64,000 bases of DNA from Lagopus muta. Taxonomy: Eukaryota; Chordata; Aves; Galliformes; Phasianidae. The notes beneath the pieces are model-generated. The model saw only the letters and a program-made list of their open reading frames with translations, searched no databases and was not told where the DNA came from. Both the position numbers and the translations under genes were made by a program. This document shows positions 1 through 12,000 of the stretch, piece by piece; position 1 is the stretch's first letter, and each line of letters starts with the position of its first letter. The stretch spans positions 13,609,531-13,673,530 of the forward strand of contig NC_064448.1 in the NCBI RefSeq assembly GCF_023343835.1. Direction: 5' to 3'.

Positions 1-988
1 AAGGCTGCAGACAGAGGTGGTCATCAATGGCTCTGTGTCCAGGTGGAGGCCGGTAACAAGCGGCGTCCCCCAGGGCTCTGTGTTGGGACCAGTGCTCTGT
101 AACGTCTTTATCAGTGACAGTGATGATGGAATCGAGTGCATCCTCAGCAAGTTTGCTGACAACACCAAGCTGAGTGGTGCAGTTGGCACAGTGGAAGGAA
201 GGGAGGCCATTCAGCCATTCATGACTGGCTGGAAAGGTGGGAACAGGTGAACCTGGTGAGGGCTGGAGGAATCCCAGGCATCCATGCAGACTGAAGGGAG
301 CGGTCCTTGAGAGCAGCCCTGCAGAGAAGGACCTGGGGGTGCTGATGCATGAAAAACGTAACATGAGCCAGCAGTGTGTGCTTGCAGCTTGGAAAGCAAA
401 TGGTATCCTGGGCTCCATCAGAAGAGGGGAGGCCAGCAGGGACAGGGAGGTGATCGTCCCCCTCTGCTCTGCTGTGTGTGTGCTCTGCTCCCCATCTGCA
501 GTGCTGTGTCCAGGAACAAAACAGGGAGCTGTTGGAGAGGGTCCAGAGAAGCCACAAAAGATGATCAGGGGGCTGGAGCAGCTGAGGGAGCTGGGATTGT
601 TCAGCCTGGAGAAAAGAAGGCTGCGGGGTGACCTCATTGCAGCCTTCAGTACCTGAAGGGAGCCTGCAAACAGGAGGGGAATCAAGTCTTTGAAAGGGAG
701 GATAACAGCAGGACAAGGGGAAATGGTTTGAAGTTGAGGGAGGGAAGATTGAGGTTGGATGTCAGGGGGAAGTTCTTTACAGAGTGGTGAGGTGCTGGAA
801 CAGCTGCCCAGAGAGGCTGTGAATGCCCCGTCCATCCCTGGAGGTGTTCAAGGCCAGGTTGGATGGGGCCCTGGGCAGCCTGGGCTGCTATGAAATGGGG
901 AGGTTGGTGGCCCTGCATGTGGCAGGGGGTTGGAGCTTCATGATCCTTGAGGTCCCTTCTAACCCTGCCCATTCTGTGATTCTGTGAC
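1..988 (+). mobile_element. CR1 LINE, 5'-truncated 3' portion
   Basis: Remnant of a CR1 non-LTR retrotransposon running in from the left edge. Positions 17-250 translate to reverse-transcriptase sequence with the motif [13 protein letters not shown] and a degraded active-site region ([10 protein letters not shown] where FADDTKLSGA is usual). The reading frame then shifts, and 237-656 continues into the RT C-terminal region (SSPAEKDLGVL, MIRGLEQLRELGLFSLEKRR). Frameshifts and stops show that it is dead. The 3' end is marked by the CR1-type tandem octamer ATTCTGTGATTCTGTGA at 971-987. No poly(A) tail is present, as expected for CR1. Confidence 0.93.
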
Positions 989-2040
989 TGTATTGGCCCC
1001 ATTTTTGGGTTCTAAGTGACACAATCATCTCAATTCCCTGTGGAAATTCCACTCAGAGCACAAAGGAACTCAGCCTGGTCAAGATGTGCAACCCCGGGGT
1101 ACAGCCCCAGGGAAGGACAGAGCCAAGCTGTTCCTGCAGCCCATAACCAGCTCATTTTTCATTCCCTGGGCAGGGAAAGGTGCATTGCCTCTAAGAGTGG
1201 TGCTGCCAGACCTTGCACCACACTGCACCGTACAGCTCTCATAAGGCGTCAAAGCTTTGCAATGAAGCACAGGACTGCAGCCCACCATGCTGCCTGCTGT
1301 AGCACAGCCAGCTCTGACACGTTCAGCTCAGCGGTGCAATCTCCTGTTCTCTACCTTTCGAAGCAAGCCTTACCTTTGTTCCTCTTGTGCTGAAGGACAG
1401 AGGTTGGCCTCAAGGAGGCAGCTACAGCAGCAGAACCCGGCAGCAGCCCAGTCGTCAGGCTGTGCGAGCACTGAGCGCTGCCTCCCGGTTCCCAAGAAAT
1501 GCATTTCTCACATGAAATGTGGCTGTGCTGTCATTGGTTCAGTGACCGCTGTGCAAGCAAGCTGAGCACTACAGGTGTGCTGTAACAACCCAAGTTTTAC
1601 CTTAACTGGCATCCATTAACATAACAGCAACTGAAAAAAATAGGGCCACTTGGGGTGGCTTTTTTTCCTTCCACCGCCATGCACCCGCTCGGCCCCCCCT
1701 TTGTATGCCTTTACCTCCCCCAGCCCCACAGCCCCAGCACCCTGCAGGCCACCGCTCCGCTGCTGCCACCCACCAAAGCCACAGAGCCCACAGCACCCCA
1801 GGGCTGGGACCAGGGCACCCTGCCTTCTGCCTCCCCCACCCCACCGTCACCCAGCGGGGCGGTCCCACTCCTGCCCCACAGCCAGAGGCTGAAAACCAAC
1901 AGGAAAGGGTAAAGAAACGACAACCCCCACAGCCAGGGCTGCCTACAAACCACCCAACGCCAACAGCCTCAGCGCCTGAGGCAGCGGCTGCTCCAGCACC
2001 ACCTGGGCCGCGCGAGGAGCGGAGAAATGAAGCTCCATGA
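989..2040. other. Intergenic stretch, no gene recognised
   Basis: Between the CR1 remnant and the 3' end of RBM39. It includes a proline-coding, C-rich low-complexity stretch at about 1,670-1,900. Open frames here are short, overlap on both strands and match nothing I recognise. The small mitochondrial gene ROMO1, which neighbours the RBM39 3' end in human, was not seen. Confidence 0.5.
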
Positions 2041-2932
2041 AGGCCTTTTTAAGAGAATTTTATTTGAGTGGTTCTTACAAAGATTGTTGCAATATGAAAG
2101 TCTTTGTTTGATAGAAATATCAAGCTGTCTTGTCAAACACACTGAAGTAACCCAAAAATATATTTCAGAGCTCACAGAGCTTAAAAAGAGCAAAGATTAT
2201 ATGCAACCAGAACAAAACGTGTTTCTGTATTTCCTGCCCACCTTCAGACTCTGCTGAAATCCTTCAGCTACTGCACGCACAGAAACCTGTCTGGAAATGC
2301 AGAGATGGTTTTGTTTGGAAACGTAGACACACCTCACACAGTATTTACAAAGAAACTTTTACAGATAACATTAATCAAAAGTTACCATCGAGAAATAAAA
2401 CGCTCCAGTCCTTCCATTCTTACCCTCGTTCAGCACAGCGCACCGAGCGCCGGGCCAGGTCAGCTTCCAGCAGCCTTTCCAGTTCCCCTTTATACACAAC
2501 ACTAAATATGTCCCTTCACAGTCTCTACCTCTGATATTAACCTCGAGCAGATCACCTACATTTAGTGAAATGTCAATTGTAATTGCTGCATTAAAAGAAA
2601 GGCTCGTGAAACACTTAAAAATTGAATTATGTCCCATCTGCCTTTTACAGAGAATTTATTTTCTATGAGCTACTTCTCAGTTCCTACAGATCACCTTAGT
2701 AAATGTACAAGAATTACAAGGCAGAACAAGAAGTCAACAGCTTTGTATACAGTGGAAATGCTAGTTAGGGAGAATGAACACACTGCATTTCTGCTTACTT
2801 CATTTTATTTTAAAGGTAGCAGGAAGTGTACACAAAATGACATTAAATCCTTTCCTTTAGTTTTATCTAAATAAAAGATAACTCAATCTTCCTCCAAAAA
2901 ATAACTATGTACAAAACTGACTAAATCCATCT
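2041..2932 (-). other. RBM39: RBM39 3'UTR
   Basis: Non-coding sequence after the RBM39 stop codon at 2,933-2,935. The distal poly(A) signal (AATAAA on the minus strand) lies at 2,059-2,064, so cleavage is expected near 2,035-2,045. Further AATAAA hexamers on the minus strand at 2,655-2,660 and 2,804-2,809 could give shorter 3'UTRs. The end point is inferred from the signal. Confidence 0.7.
2059..2064 (-). terminator. RBM39: RBM39 distal polyadenylation signal
   Basis: The canonical AATAAA hexamer on the minus strand (TTTATT on the plus strand) lies about 870 nt downstream of the RBM39 stop codon. It is the last strong signal before sequence that no longer looks like 3'UTR. Confidence 0.6.
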
Positions 2933-3033
2933 TCATCGTCGAACGGGAACCAGTAGCTGAGTTGCAGTCATGGAGTCTGGGAACAGGCTGTGGTACGTCG
3001 GGAGAGGTACGTAGGCTGCTGTGATCATTTTAC
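2933..3033 (-). CDS. RBM39: RBM39 coding exon 17 (last; C-terminus and stop)
   Basis: 101 nt, entered with one base of a glycine codon from exon 16. It encodes the UHM C-terminal strand and tail from GKMITAAYVPLPTYH to LLVPVRR, then TGA at 2,933-2,935. The acceptor is TTCAG on the minus strand at 3,034-3,038. The human protein ends in SRR; here it is VRR. Confidence 0.96.
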
Positions 3034-6000
3034 CTGAACAGGAGAGCAAAGCAAACCCCAGTCAGTTTCTGTCCAGTCCCACCATCCATGAACAAATGCA
3101 CATTTCTACCACACAAATGCATCTCCTCACCTGCAAACCATCTCCCGTGCAACGCGCTCACAGCTGCGGTGGCAGCAGCAATGGAAGGACATTTCACATA
3201 CACGTTGCCCTGCAACACAAAGCATTGCACCCTGTTACGTTCCCTGCAGTCACTTCCTCTGCACAGCTGTAATGGAAGCAAACCTTCCCCCGAGCTCCAG
3301 CAGCACGGCAGTGAGCACACAGCCACAGCCTTACAGATCTTCATACCAACGGTGCTTTTAGCAACATTCGCTCTTCTAATAAGATTCTGCAAGCCAGACC
3401 AAATGCAAGCCTGATGTATGGAAGCAGCAAGCATTGCTTACTTGCTCCTCATGCCTGAAGTGTGATCTAACGCTTCCCAACTACAAAATCCCAGGTGAAA
3501 CGGAAGCACGAGGAGTGTGGTTGCCTTTCTGCAATCTGCCATCAGGGAGAACTCCTACAGAGCAGCCCTGCTGACCAGGACTTGGCGCACTGCTTAACGT
3601 GAGCCTGCAGCGCGTGCCTGCAGCATGGAAGGCTGAGGGTGCCTTGGGCTGCATATGAAATGGGGGACAGCAGGGCAGGGAGAAGGCTGTCCCCTCCTAC
3701 TCTGTCCTCATGAGGCCCAATCTACACTACTGCACCAGTGCAGGAATGAGGGTGGTCCAGAGGAGGCCATGAAGATCACAGAGCTGGAGCATCTCTGCTA
3801 TTTAGGCTGAAGGAGCTGCAAGTGTTCAGCATGGAGAAGAGGGCTGCGGGGAGACCTCAGTGCAGCCTTCTGATGTTTAAGGGGAAATCATAAATAGGGG
3901 GGAAATCCACAAGGCAGAGTAGTTCTAAAATTGAGGAGGAAGGTTTACATTAGATGTCAGGGGGAAGCTTTTACTGAGAGATGAGGTGCTGGCATGGGCC
4001 GCCCAAAGATGCTGCGCACTGCCACATCCCTGCAGGAGCTCAGGGCCAGGACGGGGCGCTGGGCAACCAGGCCTGGCACTGGATGTAGGGGCTGGCAGCT
4101 CCACCTGTGGCAGAGGGCCAGAACTTGGTGACCCCTGAGCTGCCTTCCAACCTGAGACATTCCAGGATTCTATGAAATCCCAGCCACCACCAGCTGCTCT
4201 AGATGCAACAGCTTACAGGTTAATTTTCAAATGGACAGCATAGGAACTCTGTGCCCAGCAACAGCACAACCACCCAGCACTTCAAAGAAGGCTGATGCCC
4301 CAAGTATCAGTACATGAACTTCAGAACAGCCCAAGGTGCTCACTAACATGAATGAATTAGGAAATTTGTCTTTGCCACAGACAGCTGGAGCTTTCTATCT
4401 GCAGACTAAGCACTAACCCAGGTTGAAGCAAAGTACTGCGACATTCGCATTCAAAACCTGCAGAACACACACAAGCCCACAGCAACGTGTGCATTTTTAA
4501 GGCTACACAGTTAAATAAAATACTACCAGTAACTGCTGAGCCATGATGTGCTCAAGCCGGAACAGGCTTTAGAAGAGAAGTATACATCAATAAGAAGAAC
4601 ACAGGCTCCCTTCAGCAGCCTTCTCCAGCCTGCACCCATCTTTCCCATGTGGTATCACTCCTTCCCAGGGGCTCCTGCAGTCCACCACAGGGCACTGAGC
4701 AGCTGATGCTCGTGGGCACTGAGGAACACACGGCTCTGCTCTCAGCCTCCCCCTGCACAGACATCCCAGCTGCTTAAACCTCTAAATGGGACACAGCAAT
4801 GCAAAGCTTTAATTTCCCTGGAACACAGCACAGACTGCAAGAGCCAGGAGAAATGTACGTATTCAGTTGGGACAAAGATCTTTTCACCCACATCGATGAT
4901 GCCTGCACTGCTGTTACCGACAGCCCTCAGAGCCACAGGTCTGACTGTCTGGAAAACATCCCCAAAACTGTCTGGAAAACATCCCCAAAAGGCCAGAGAT
5001 TGGAGACCAGAAGTGAGGTCATGCAATGAGAATCTAAGCCCACAGAACAGCACAGCTGAAGTTTATGTTCAAAGTATTTCTAAATAGCAGTGGGTATTTT
5101 GTATCAGAGCCGTCCCTGCGTTAGCCTTAAAAATGGATTTCACATAACCTAACAAGTGTGTGTAAAAGAAATAAAATTACAGCTCCCTTATGAATTACAA
5201 TGGGCCAAATTTGCAGCTCAGAATCTACGTGCAATGCCAAGGGCTTAAAAGTTAATAAATATGAAGTCTGCAATAGGACACTGCACCCATGGCAGTCACA
5301 GACCGATGTGCCATGGGAAACATTTCTACACCCACCAGTTCAACACAACCCTTATCTGGGAGAGTGAAAGTCTTAGCAAAGACTGCATGCTGTCTTATGG
5401 ATTAGAAAGCAGCTTATGGCAAATGTAACACCTCAGCAAGCCATGTGAAAGGCTCACAGGTGAAAAGAAACTTCCACAGAAGCAGCTCAATGGTAGATGA
5501 AGGTCTCCACCAGGGTCACACTCCTACCTAAGCAGCAACTGGGAGGGACAGCAGCATAACTTCCAGCCCCTCACCCTGGCAGAGCACTCTGAAGGCTCCA
5601 TGGTTGGAAATGAGAATGTGACAGTGAGCGTTTTAATACAGTACTCCAGTTTGAGGTGTGGATTCCATAGGAAAGGAGTTTGAGAGTTCAAGTCAGCAAT
5701 TCATATGCCAAGAATGGAAATTCAGGGGAAGAGATGATCGGTCTGGGGGCTGCACAGGCCAACTGAACAAGGGAGAAAACTTCCTTAGCATTTTTCAAGT
5801 GCAGGCATTCAAGAATCTCTGTGTTTGAAAGGCACTAACCTCCACAAGTACCACTTCATCACGAAGCCTTCAGCAGCAGCTCCCAGGACGCAGGTCCCCA
5901 CACTGCCCTCAGCACAGTGCAGAGCCCTGGCTAACAGTGCTGCTGAAGACAACTGCTCCCAGGGACAGGACCAGGCACATTCACTGCAAATCTGAATCTG

Positions 6001-9000
6001 CTGTTGCACTGCCACCTTTGTGCTGAAGCTGAAGTCTGCACTCTGCAGCAGATGAAGAAACTAGAAGCCCCTGGCTCTTAGGAAACGCACAGTTCAAGGA
6101 AATGCCAGAAGTAATAGGCTGCTATTCTCCAGCCTGCATCCCACAGTAACTTCAGCTGTGGAAATTTGTAAGAACAGACTGCAACACCAAAAAAAGTGAT
6201 GATGACCCAAACTAGAAGGGAACTACATTCTGGAACAACTGCTAAGCACGTTCAGGGCATTCAGACTCAGATCATTAGATTCAGATTAGGGGGAAAAAAA
6301 AGAGTTTTTGTAATGTTCTCTCTATACAGAACAAAGCAACAGAACTGCAGCCTGTTCAGATCAGTGCCCCCTGGAGCCAGGCATACCTGAGCTGAGTTTT
6401 TGTCTACATAAATGTGGATAACTCCTCCATGTTTGTTACATTCCTCAATCACGTCATCTTTAATTTCTGTATCCCAGCCAGCTTCTTCTTCACTGCAGGG
6501 GGTGGAAGAGGAACAGAATAGAAATGGAAACATTACTACCCCCACTGAAACCCACTTCACAACCAATCCATCCACCCAAACCCCTCCCACCCACTGCTCT
6601 CACTGGTTTCTCACACGTCATCAACAAAAGCTGAAGTGAAACTGCAAGAGGTCACTTACGTTTGAGGATTAAACATGTTGGAAAGCTGGAAGCACTGTGT
6701 TGCAAGTGGTTGTACAGAAGCAGCTGCAGCCAAAACTGTTCAATGGGGAAAGAAAACACACTAATCAATCTCAGAATTCTCGATGCGTGGTTCCAATTTA
6801 AATGTGGAGCTTCCACCTACTCTAAAAAAATGATTATCTGGCACAATCAGCAACAGCTCTAACTGAACAGACAGCTGAAGGCAGGAAGCAGCGCTGTGGA
6901 AAAAGCCAGAGTAGCTACAACTGGTGCCAGAAAAAAGAACCCTGCACCACCACAGAGGTGGATTTGCAGTGTAAACATTTCAGTGCAAACAAGTCTCCAC
7001 ACGTGAGCACTGTGTGCATCCCAGCACCACCCTCAGCCATCCTTCAGCCCAGCAGCCACTGCAGGGCTGCCCCACACCTCACTTCACAGGACTGCCGGCC
7101 ATCCCTGAGAATCCTCAGGGCTTGTTCTGAGCAAACTGAAGGATCCTTCAAGCACATCTGACTTTTGTAGAAACACGCAGTGCAGGAAACACTCGGCAAC
7201 TGATAAAACTTCAGAGCAGCTCTGTGTTCTCTCAGTAACCCAACAATCACTGATTACCTGCTGTTACCAATCACCACAGTGCATCTTATTAACGTAGCAC
7301 TGTCCAAAAGCAGCTCCCTCACAGGCTGTAAGCTTCTGTTTGTTTAGGTGAAACAGGCTGCTTTCTCTCGACACATGTAGAATCAAGGGGGACAAAGGCA
7401 GCAACGTAAAGACTAATTGAGAGACAGCAACCCCAAGCACCCCATTTTCTTATCTGATTCTTCCAGCCCCTGCCTTTAACGCAGGGGAAAACAAAGCCAC
7501 ACCTGAAGCCCGACTGCCCCATCCCTTGGGCTGCCCCAGGCCCAACGGAGCGCTGGGAGCCACGCAGCCATCCTGGGACTCGGGGACATTTCCCAGCAGC
7601 ATTCCCAGGGCACGCGTCAGTCAACGCTGATGCCATGGAAAAGGCCAAGTATTCAACAGGCTTTCTGCTCTTTGTGGCCATTAGTCAGCACAGTTCCTAC
7701 AGACAGCACAATTCCTCAGGCTGCAGGCAATCTGGCAATCTCCACATCAAATGCATTTCACTTAGAGACAACACTCGCAGCACACAGGGCACTGGTGACA
7801 AGTTATATCAAAGTCCAGGTTACCTTCATTCTGCTGAGAGAGTCTTGTTTGCAGATCTGAGGAGAAATACACAGAGGTTAATTAGCACATTTGTGAACGT
7901 TACCATACCTGTGTTGTACCTGCCAGTCAGATTGTTTAGCTTGTGCTTTTGTGCCCAGACCTTGCTCAAAAATCTAGGCCTGCTCTCAACTGCTCCTATG
8001 AATAAATTTCCCTGTTTCCAGCTCCTCAGCTGGGATATTCTGTACTCAAGATATTCCATAACCACATAGGTAAGCAGGAGTAAGAAACAATGCCTTAAAA
8101 GGAAAGTGAGACATGACTGTGCCCTTTAGTTTAACACAGTGCTCACCTTGTCAGTAATGTGCTTCGACTCTTAAGTATTTTCTTTTCCCATGAGAAAATA
8201 CAGCAATTCCTGCAGGCACTGAAAATTTGCTACCTGAACTGAAAGCATTTCAGCACAGTTACCCAACCACCGTTCTGACAGCAGTCACTGTATTTATGTC
8301 AGAGAAACACGGTGCTATTTCACCTGTTATCTCTTCACCACGACACGTTCCTTTGGTACTCTTCCATTTCAAAACATTTTCAAGCACTCAGAACATGTAA
8401 TTTGTCACGTAAGCATAACAGCTGTCCCTATTTGAAGTAACAGGGGCAGAAGAACACAGACTTCCCAGTGTCTTATGACTTAAATACTTGACTCAGCTTT
8501 AGAGTAGCAACAAAAAGCTTGGGAACGCTGGAAACGAACTTCACTCATGTTTCAATTTCTCAATTCTCACCAACGCAGGGAGCCAGAGGTTTGCAGTGGG
8601 TCATCATCACAATTCACTTCTTTAGAAAGCTGTGATGACATGATGGACCACTTGGAAACTCGGCGAAATTAGCTGACACCTGTCTGGTATTTTTTCCCCT
8701 CCAAGCTCTGCTCCAGAATGCTGGCAGAGGCAGCGACGCCACTATGGGCAGCACAAGCCCTGGAGACACAAAGGCCTTCCAAACGACTTCCACAAGAGAA
8801 CACACACTGGGAAAGCACATAAAACACGGGATTAAAAGAAAGCTCTGAAGCCTGAGCTACATCTAGCATGTTCCTCATCTGGCTTTTTACCAGGAAGGAA
8901 TGCTCCACTCCACCAAGAGAGAAACCCCATAACGGGGGCTGTCCTAGGGCACATTCTCTACAGAAGCCCACGAGATCCACACAGAAGTGCCCAAATCTAT

Positions 9001-12000
9001 CATCTCACCATCTGTTCTGGTGATAAGGCACTGGAACAGGTTGCCTGGTGAGGTTGTGGATGTCCACTCCCTGGAGAGGCTCGAGGCCAGGCTGCACAGG
9101 GAGAGGCGTCCCTGCCTCGAGCAGGGGCTGGAACTAGGTGAACCTAAGGGTCCCTTCCAGCCCAAACCATTCTGTGATTCTATAAATAATTACCAAGTTT
9201 TTCGGTTAAAAAAAAGGTATTTGAATAAAATAAAGGCAAATAAGCAAAATCTCTGAGATCTCTCTAGTTAGATGAGGACGGACTTCTCCCTTTGCACCTC
9301 TGACATCACTTCAGCTGCACCCACCAAGATTGGCCATTGGGACCCTGCAGCCCCATCCTCCTGTGCCCAACATGACAGCTCCACACACAGCCCTCAGCTC
9401 TGGGCAGCGCTCACAGACCTGCTCCATTTACAGAAGGTCACCAATCGATGCCTGGCAGCAACATGTTTCATACGTTAATTATCTGCCATTTCAGAAGCAT
9501 ATTCCTCCTTCCATAAAAGCTTTCATTAACTACTTGAATCCTCCCTGCTCAGGACAGAAGAATGGATTTTCTCTCCAAATCCATTCCATTTTTGAACTCC
9601 ACCGTCACTCCTCTAAGGCTATTCCTCCTTAGGTACAGCTTTGAACAGGACGTGGACACTGAAGTTACCATGTGTCCAGTGAAACTCAGCCACGTGCTGA
9701 GTACATCCTGTGTATTATCTGCAAGAACAGGGAGACCTCAATGACTCTGCAAACGCTCAGGAGAGATACAGCAGGAATATCTACCCAAGCACTGCGTGCC
9801 TTAAAAGACATTGCAATATTACCTGCTTCACTTTCAAGCACAGCCAGCTTCAAGTGAACAAATGCTTGAAAACAAATGCCACATTTCCCAGTTTTCTCAT
9901 TATTTACAGCAGAACAGCAGATCAAATCTGCTGAAAAGGAATTCTGTCCCACAAAGTACATGAAGTGTTCTATGGCCTCCTGATTTTCCACTTTCAGACA
10001 CATTTACCTAGAGAACAAGAAACAGACAGCTGTAGCTGTTTAGCTTCAGCTCCTTTTCCTGCTGGAATGCCCTCCATGTCAGTCACATCCAAGCTCTCAG
10101 GCTCCCCAGGTAACTTACCACCCCCCATCTCCAGTCTCATTCAGCACATACCAAACACAGGCAAGCAGTTCTTGCCACCAATTAGCAGAGACATGAAGCA
10201 CATCGCAGGCATTCATGCCCACTCCCTGACTAACCCAGGTTTTCCAACTCATCATACTTCTCACTGCCAGACACTGGTGCTGTGTCACATGCTCTGCACC
10301 TCTACCAGCTCTCAGCAGGTGCTCAGCCCATGGATCTACACTGAGAGCACCTCTGTTTACTCACTGTTACCTCGCTGTTTTTTGCCATTGTGAATCATGC
10401 AATATTTTATGAGATCAGAAACTGGAAGTAGATTTCAACAACATCCCATCGTTCCCAGTCTTATCTGGGGAGGAAAAATCCCCTATTTGTGTGAATCAAC
10501 TTCTTGTCAGATGTTCCCATTGCACATACTGCCTCCTTCTTAGAAACTTCTTTGGGAAGTTGATTACAATTCCAAATGAACAAATCAGGAGTTAGCAGAG
10601 TATTGCTATCAAAGTCTTCCTTTACTCACAGACTGCTAATGCTTCCAAGCAGGTTTTCTGAAGGTATGCAGTATTTTAACCATAGCCTTCAGCTTGCCTG
10701 CCTTTAGTGCGACTTTTAAATGAACAAAGTGAAGTCAGAATAACAGGACTGGCAACTGTCCACGTCAGGTTCTTCCTCCTTCCTTTTTTAAAGTGCAGGC
10801 AATTTAGACCTGATGTCCCAGCCATGTATGATATCACAGGCTTACAATATTTACTGATAACACTGGACACTGTGTCCCATATTTCACGTACTGATTACTT
10901 CACTAATTTGATAGGAGTCTCACTGTCCTGAACTGACAACAGGCAGCTCTTCTTTAGACCCATCCACCTCGAGATGCATTTTCTCATCATCCATACTCCT
11001 ACTTGATAGGAATCCCAAACTTTATGACCAGTGTTCCCATTACAACCTGAGAGTAAGTTTCTTCTGAAACACCTCAAGTACTTTTTCATTCAACCTCAGC
11101 CCTGCTTTTCTGTTGTCTTCAAGATCTGACAAATCTTCATCTACACTTCCCTTTTGCTCATTTATCTTCACAAAGTCTATTGTAACCTGACTCTGGGTAA
11201 GCAATTCTCATCGCACCACTTACTAACAGCACTGCCTTCTTTATTGCCTTATTATCTTTATTAGCCTTTTCCTACTCTTCACAGGCTCTGTGCTTATCCT
11301 GTATTTTTCTGGAGCTCATTACCCAGATCAGTGTGGAGCCCAGTTTTAACAGGACTGTCTCTTCTCTCTGTAGGATACAGATCCAATATAGCATTAGCTT
11401 TTGGAACTGAAGGAACTTCTTACATCCTGTCTGCTCACACACTCATGCTGCTCAGACCAGTTGACTTTATTTCCTCAGTTCTTCAACCACCACTTTTGAA
11501 ATCACAAGCCTTATCCTTCCTTTTAAGCTTGAGCAATTCATGATCACTCAGTCAATGGTCAAAGCTATTCTCATCCATAACATCTTCATTACTTACCAAA
11601 ATGAGTTTAAAATAGCATCCCTTCTTCATGAGTCAGTGAGTGTTTGATGAAGAAATTTGTCGGATATCACATCCAGGAATATCTGGGCCCCACCATTATT
11701 ACTAGCAATTCTTCTCCAATCTGTATCAGGGAAGTTAAAGTCTCCCACAGTGACATAATTCCTGGTAGTAATTTTCTCTAACAAGAGTAAAGAGATCTTT
11801 AATCCATAACCAAATCTCACTTTGGGGACAGCTCATGACTCTAAAAAGCTTTATCCTTCTCCACAGTTACTCAAATTGTACATAATTGCATTATTCCTTA
11901 TGCACAATACAAGTGGAACAAACAGCGATACTCCTACCACCTTCATTTCTACAATTGCTAAACATGCACATTATACAAACAACTTTGTTCAGCCTTAAAA

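Larger units (their letters stand above)
3210..6386 (-). other. RBM39: RBM39 intron 15
   Basis: Intron of 3,177 nt between exons 15 and 16. It holds a CR1 fragment (3,555-4,177) and a 23-bp tandem duplication (4,944-4,989). I see no other gene or structured element. Confidence 0.85.

Noticed and set aside
989-2040. ROMO1, expected next to the RBM39 3' end from human gene order
   Set aside because: Nothing resembling its short conserved membrane protein was seen in any frame; it may lie further left.
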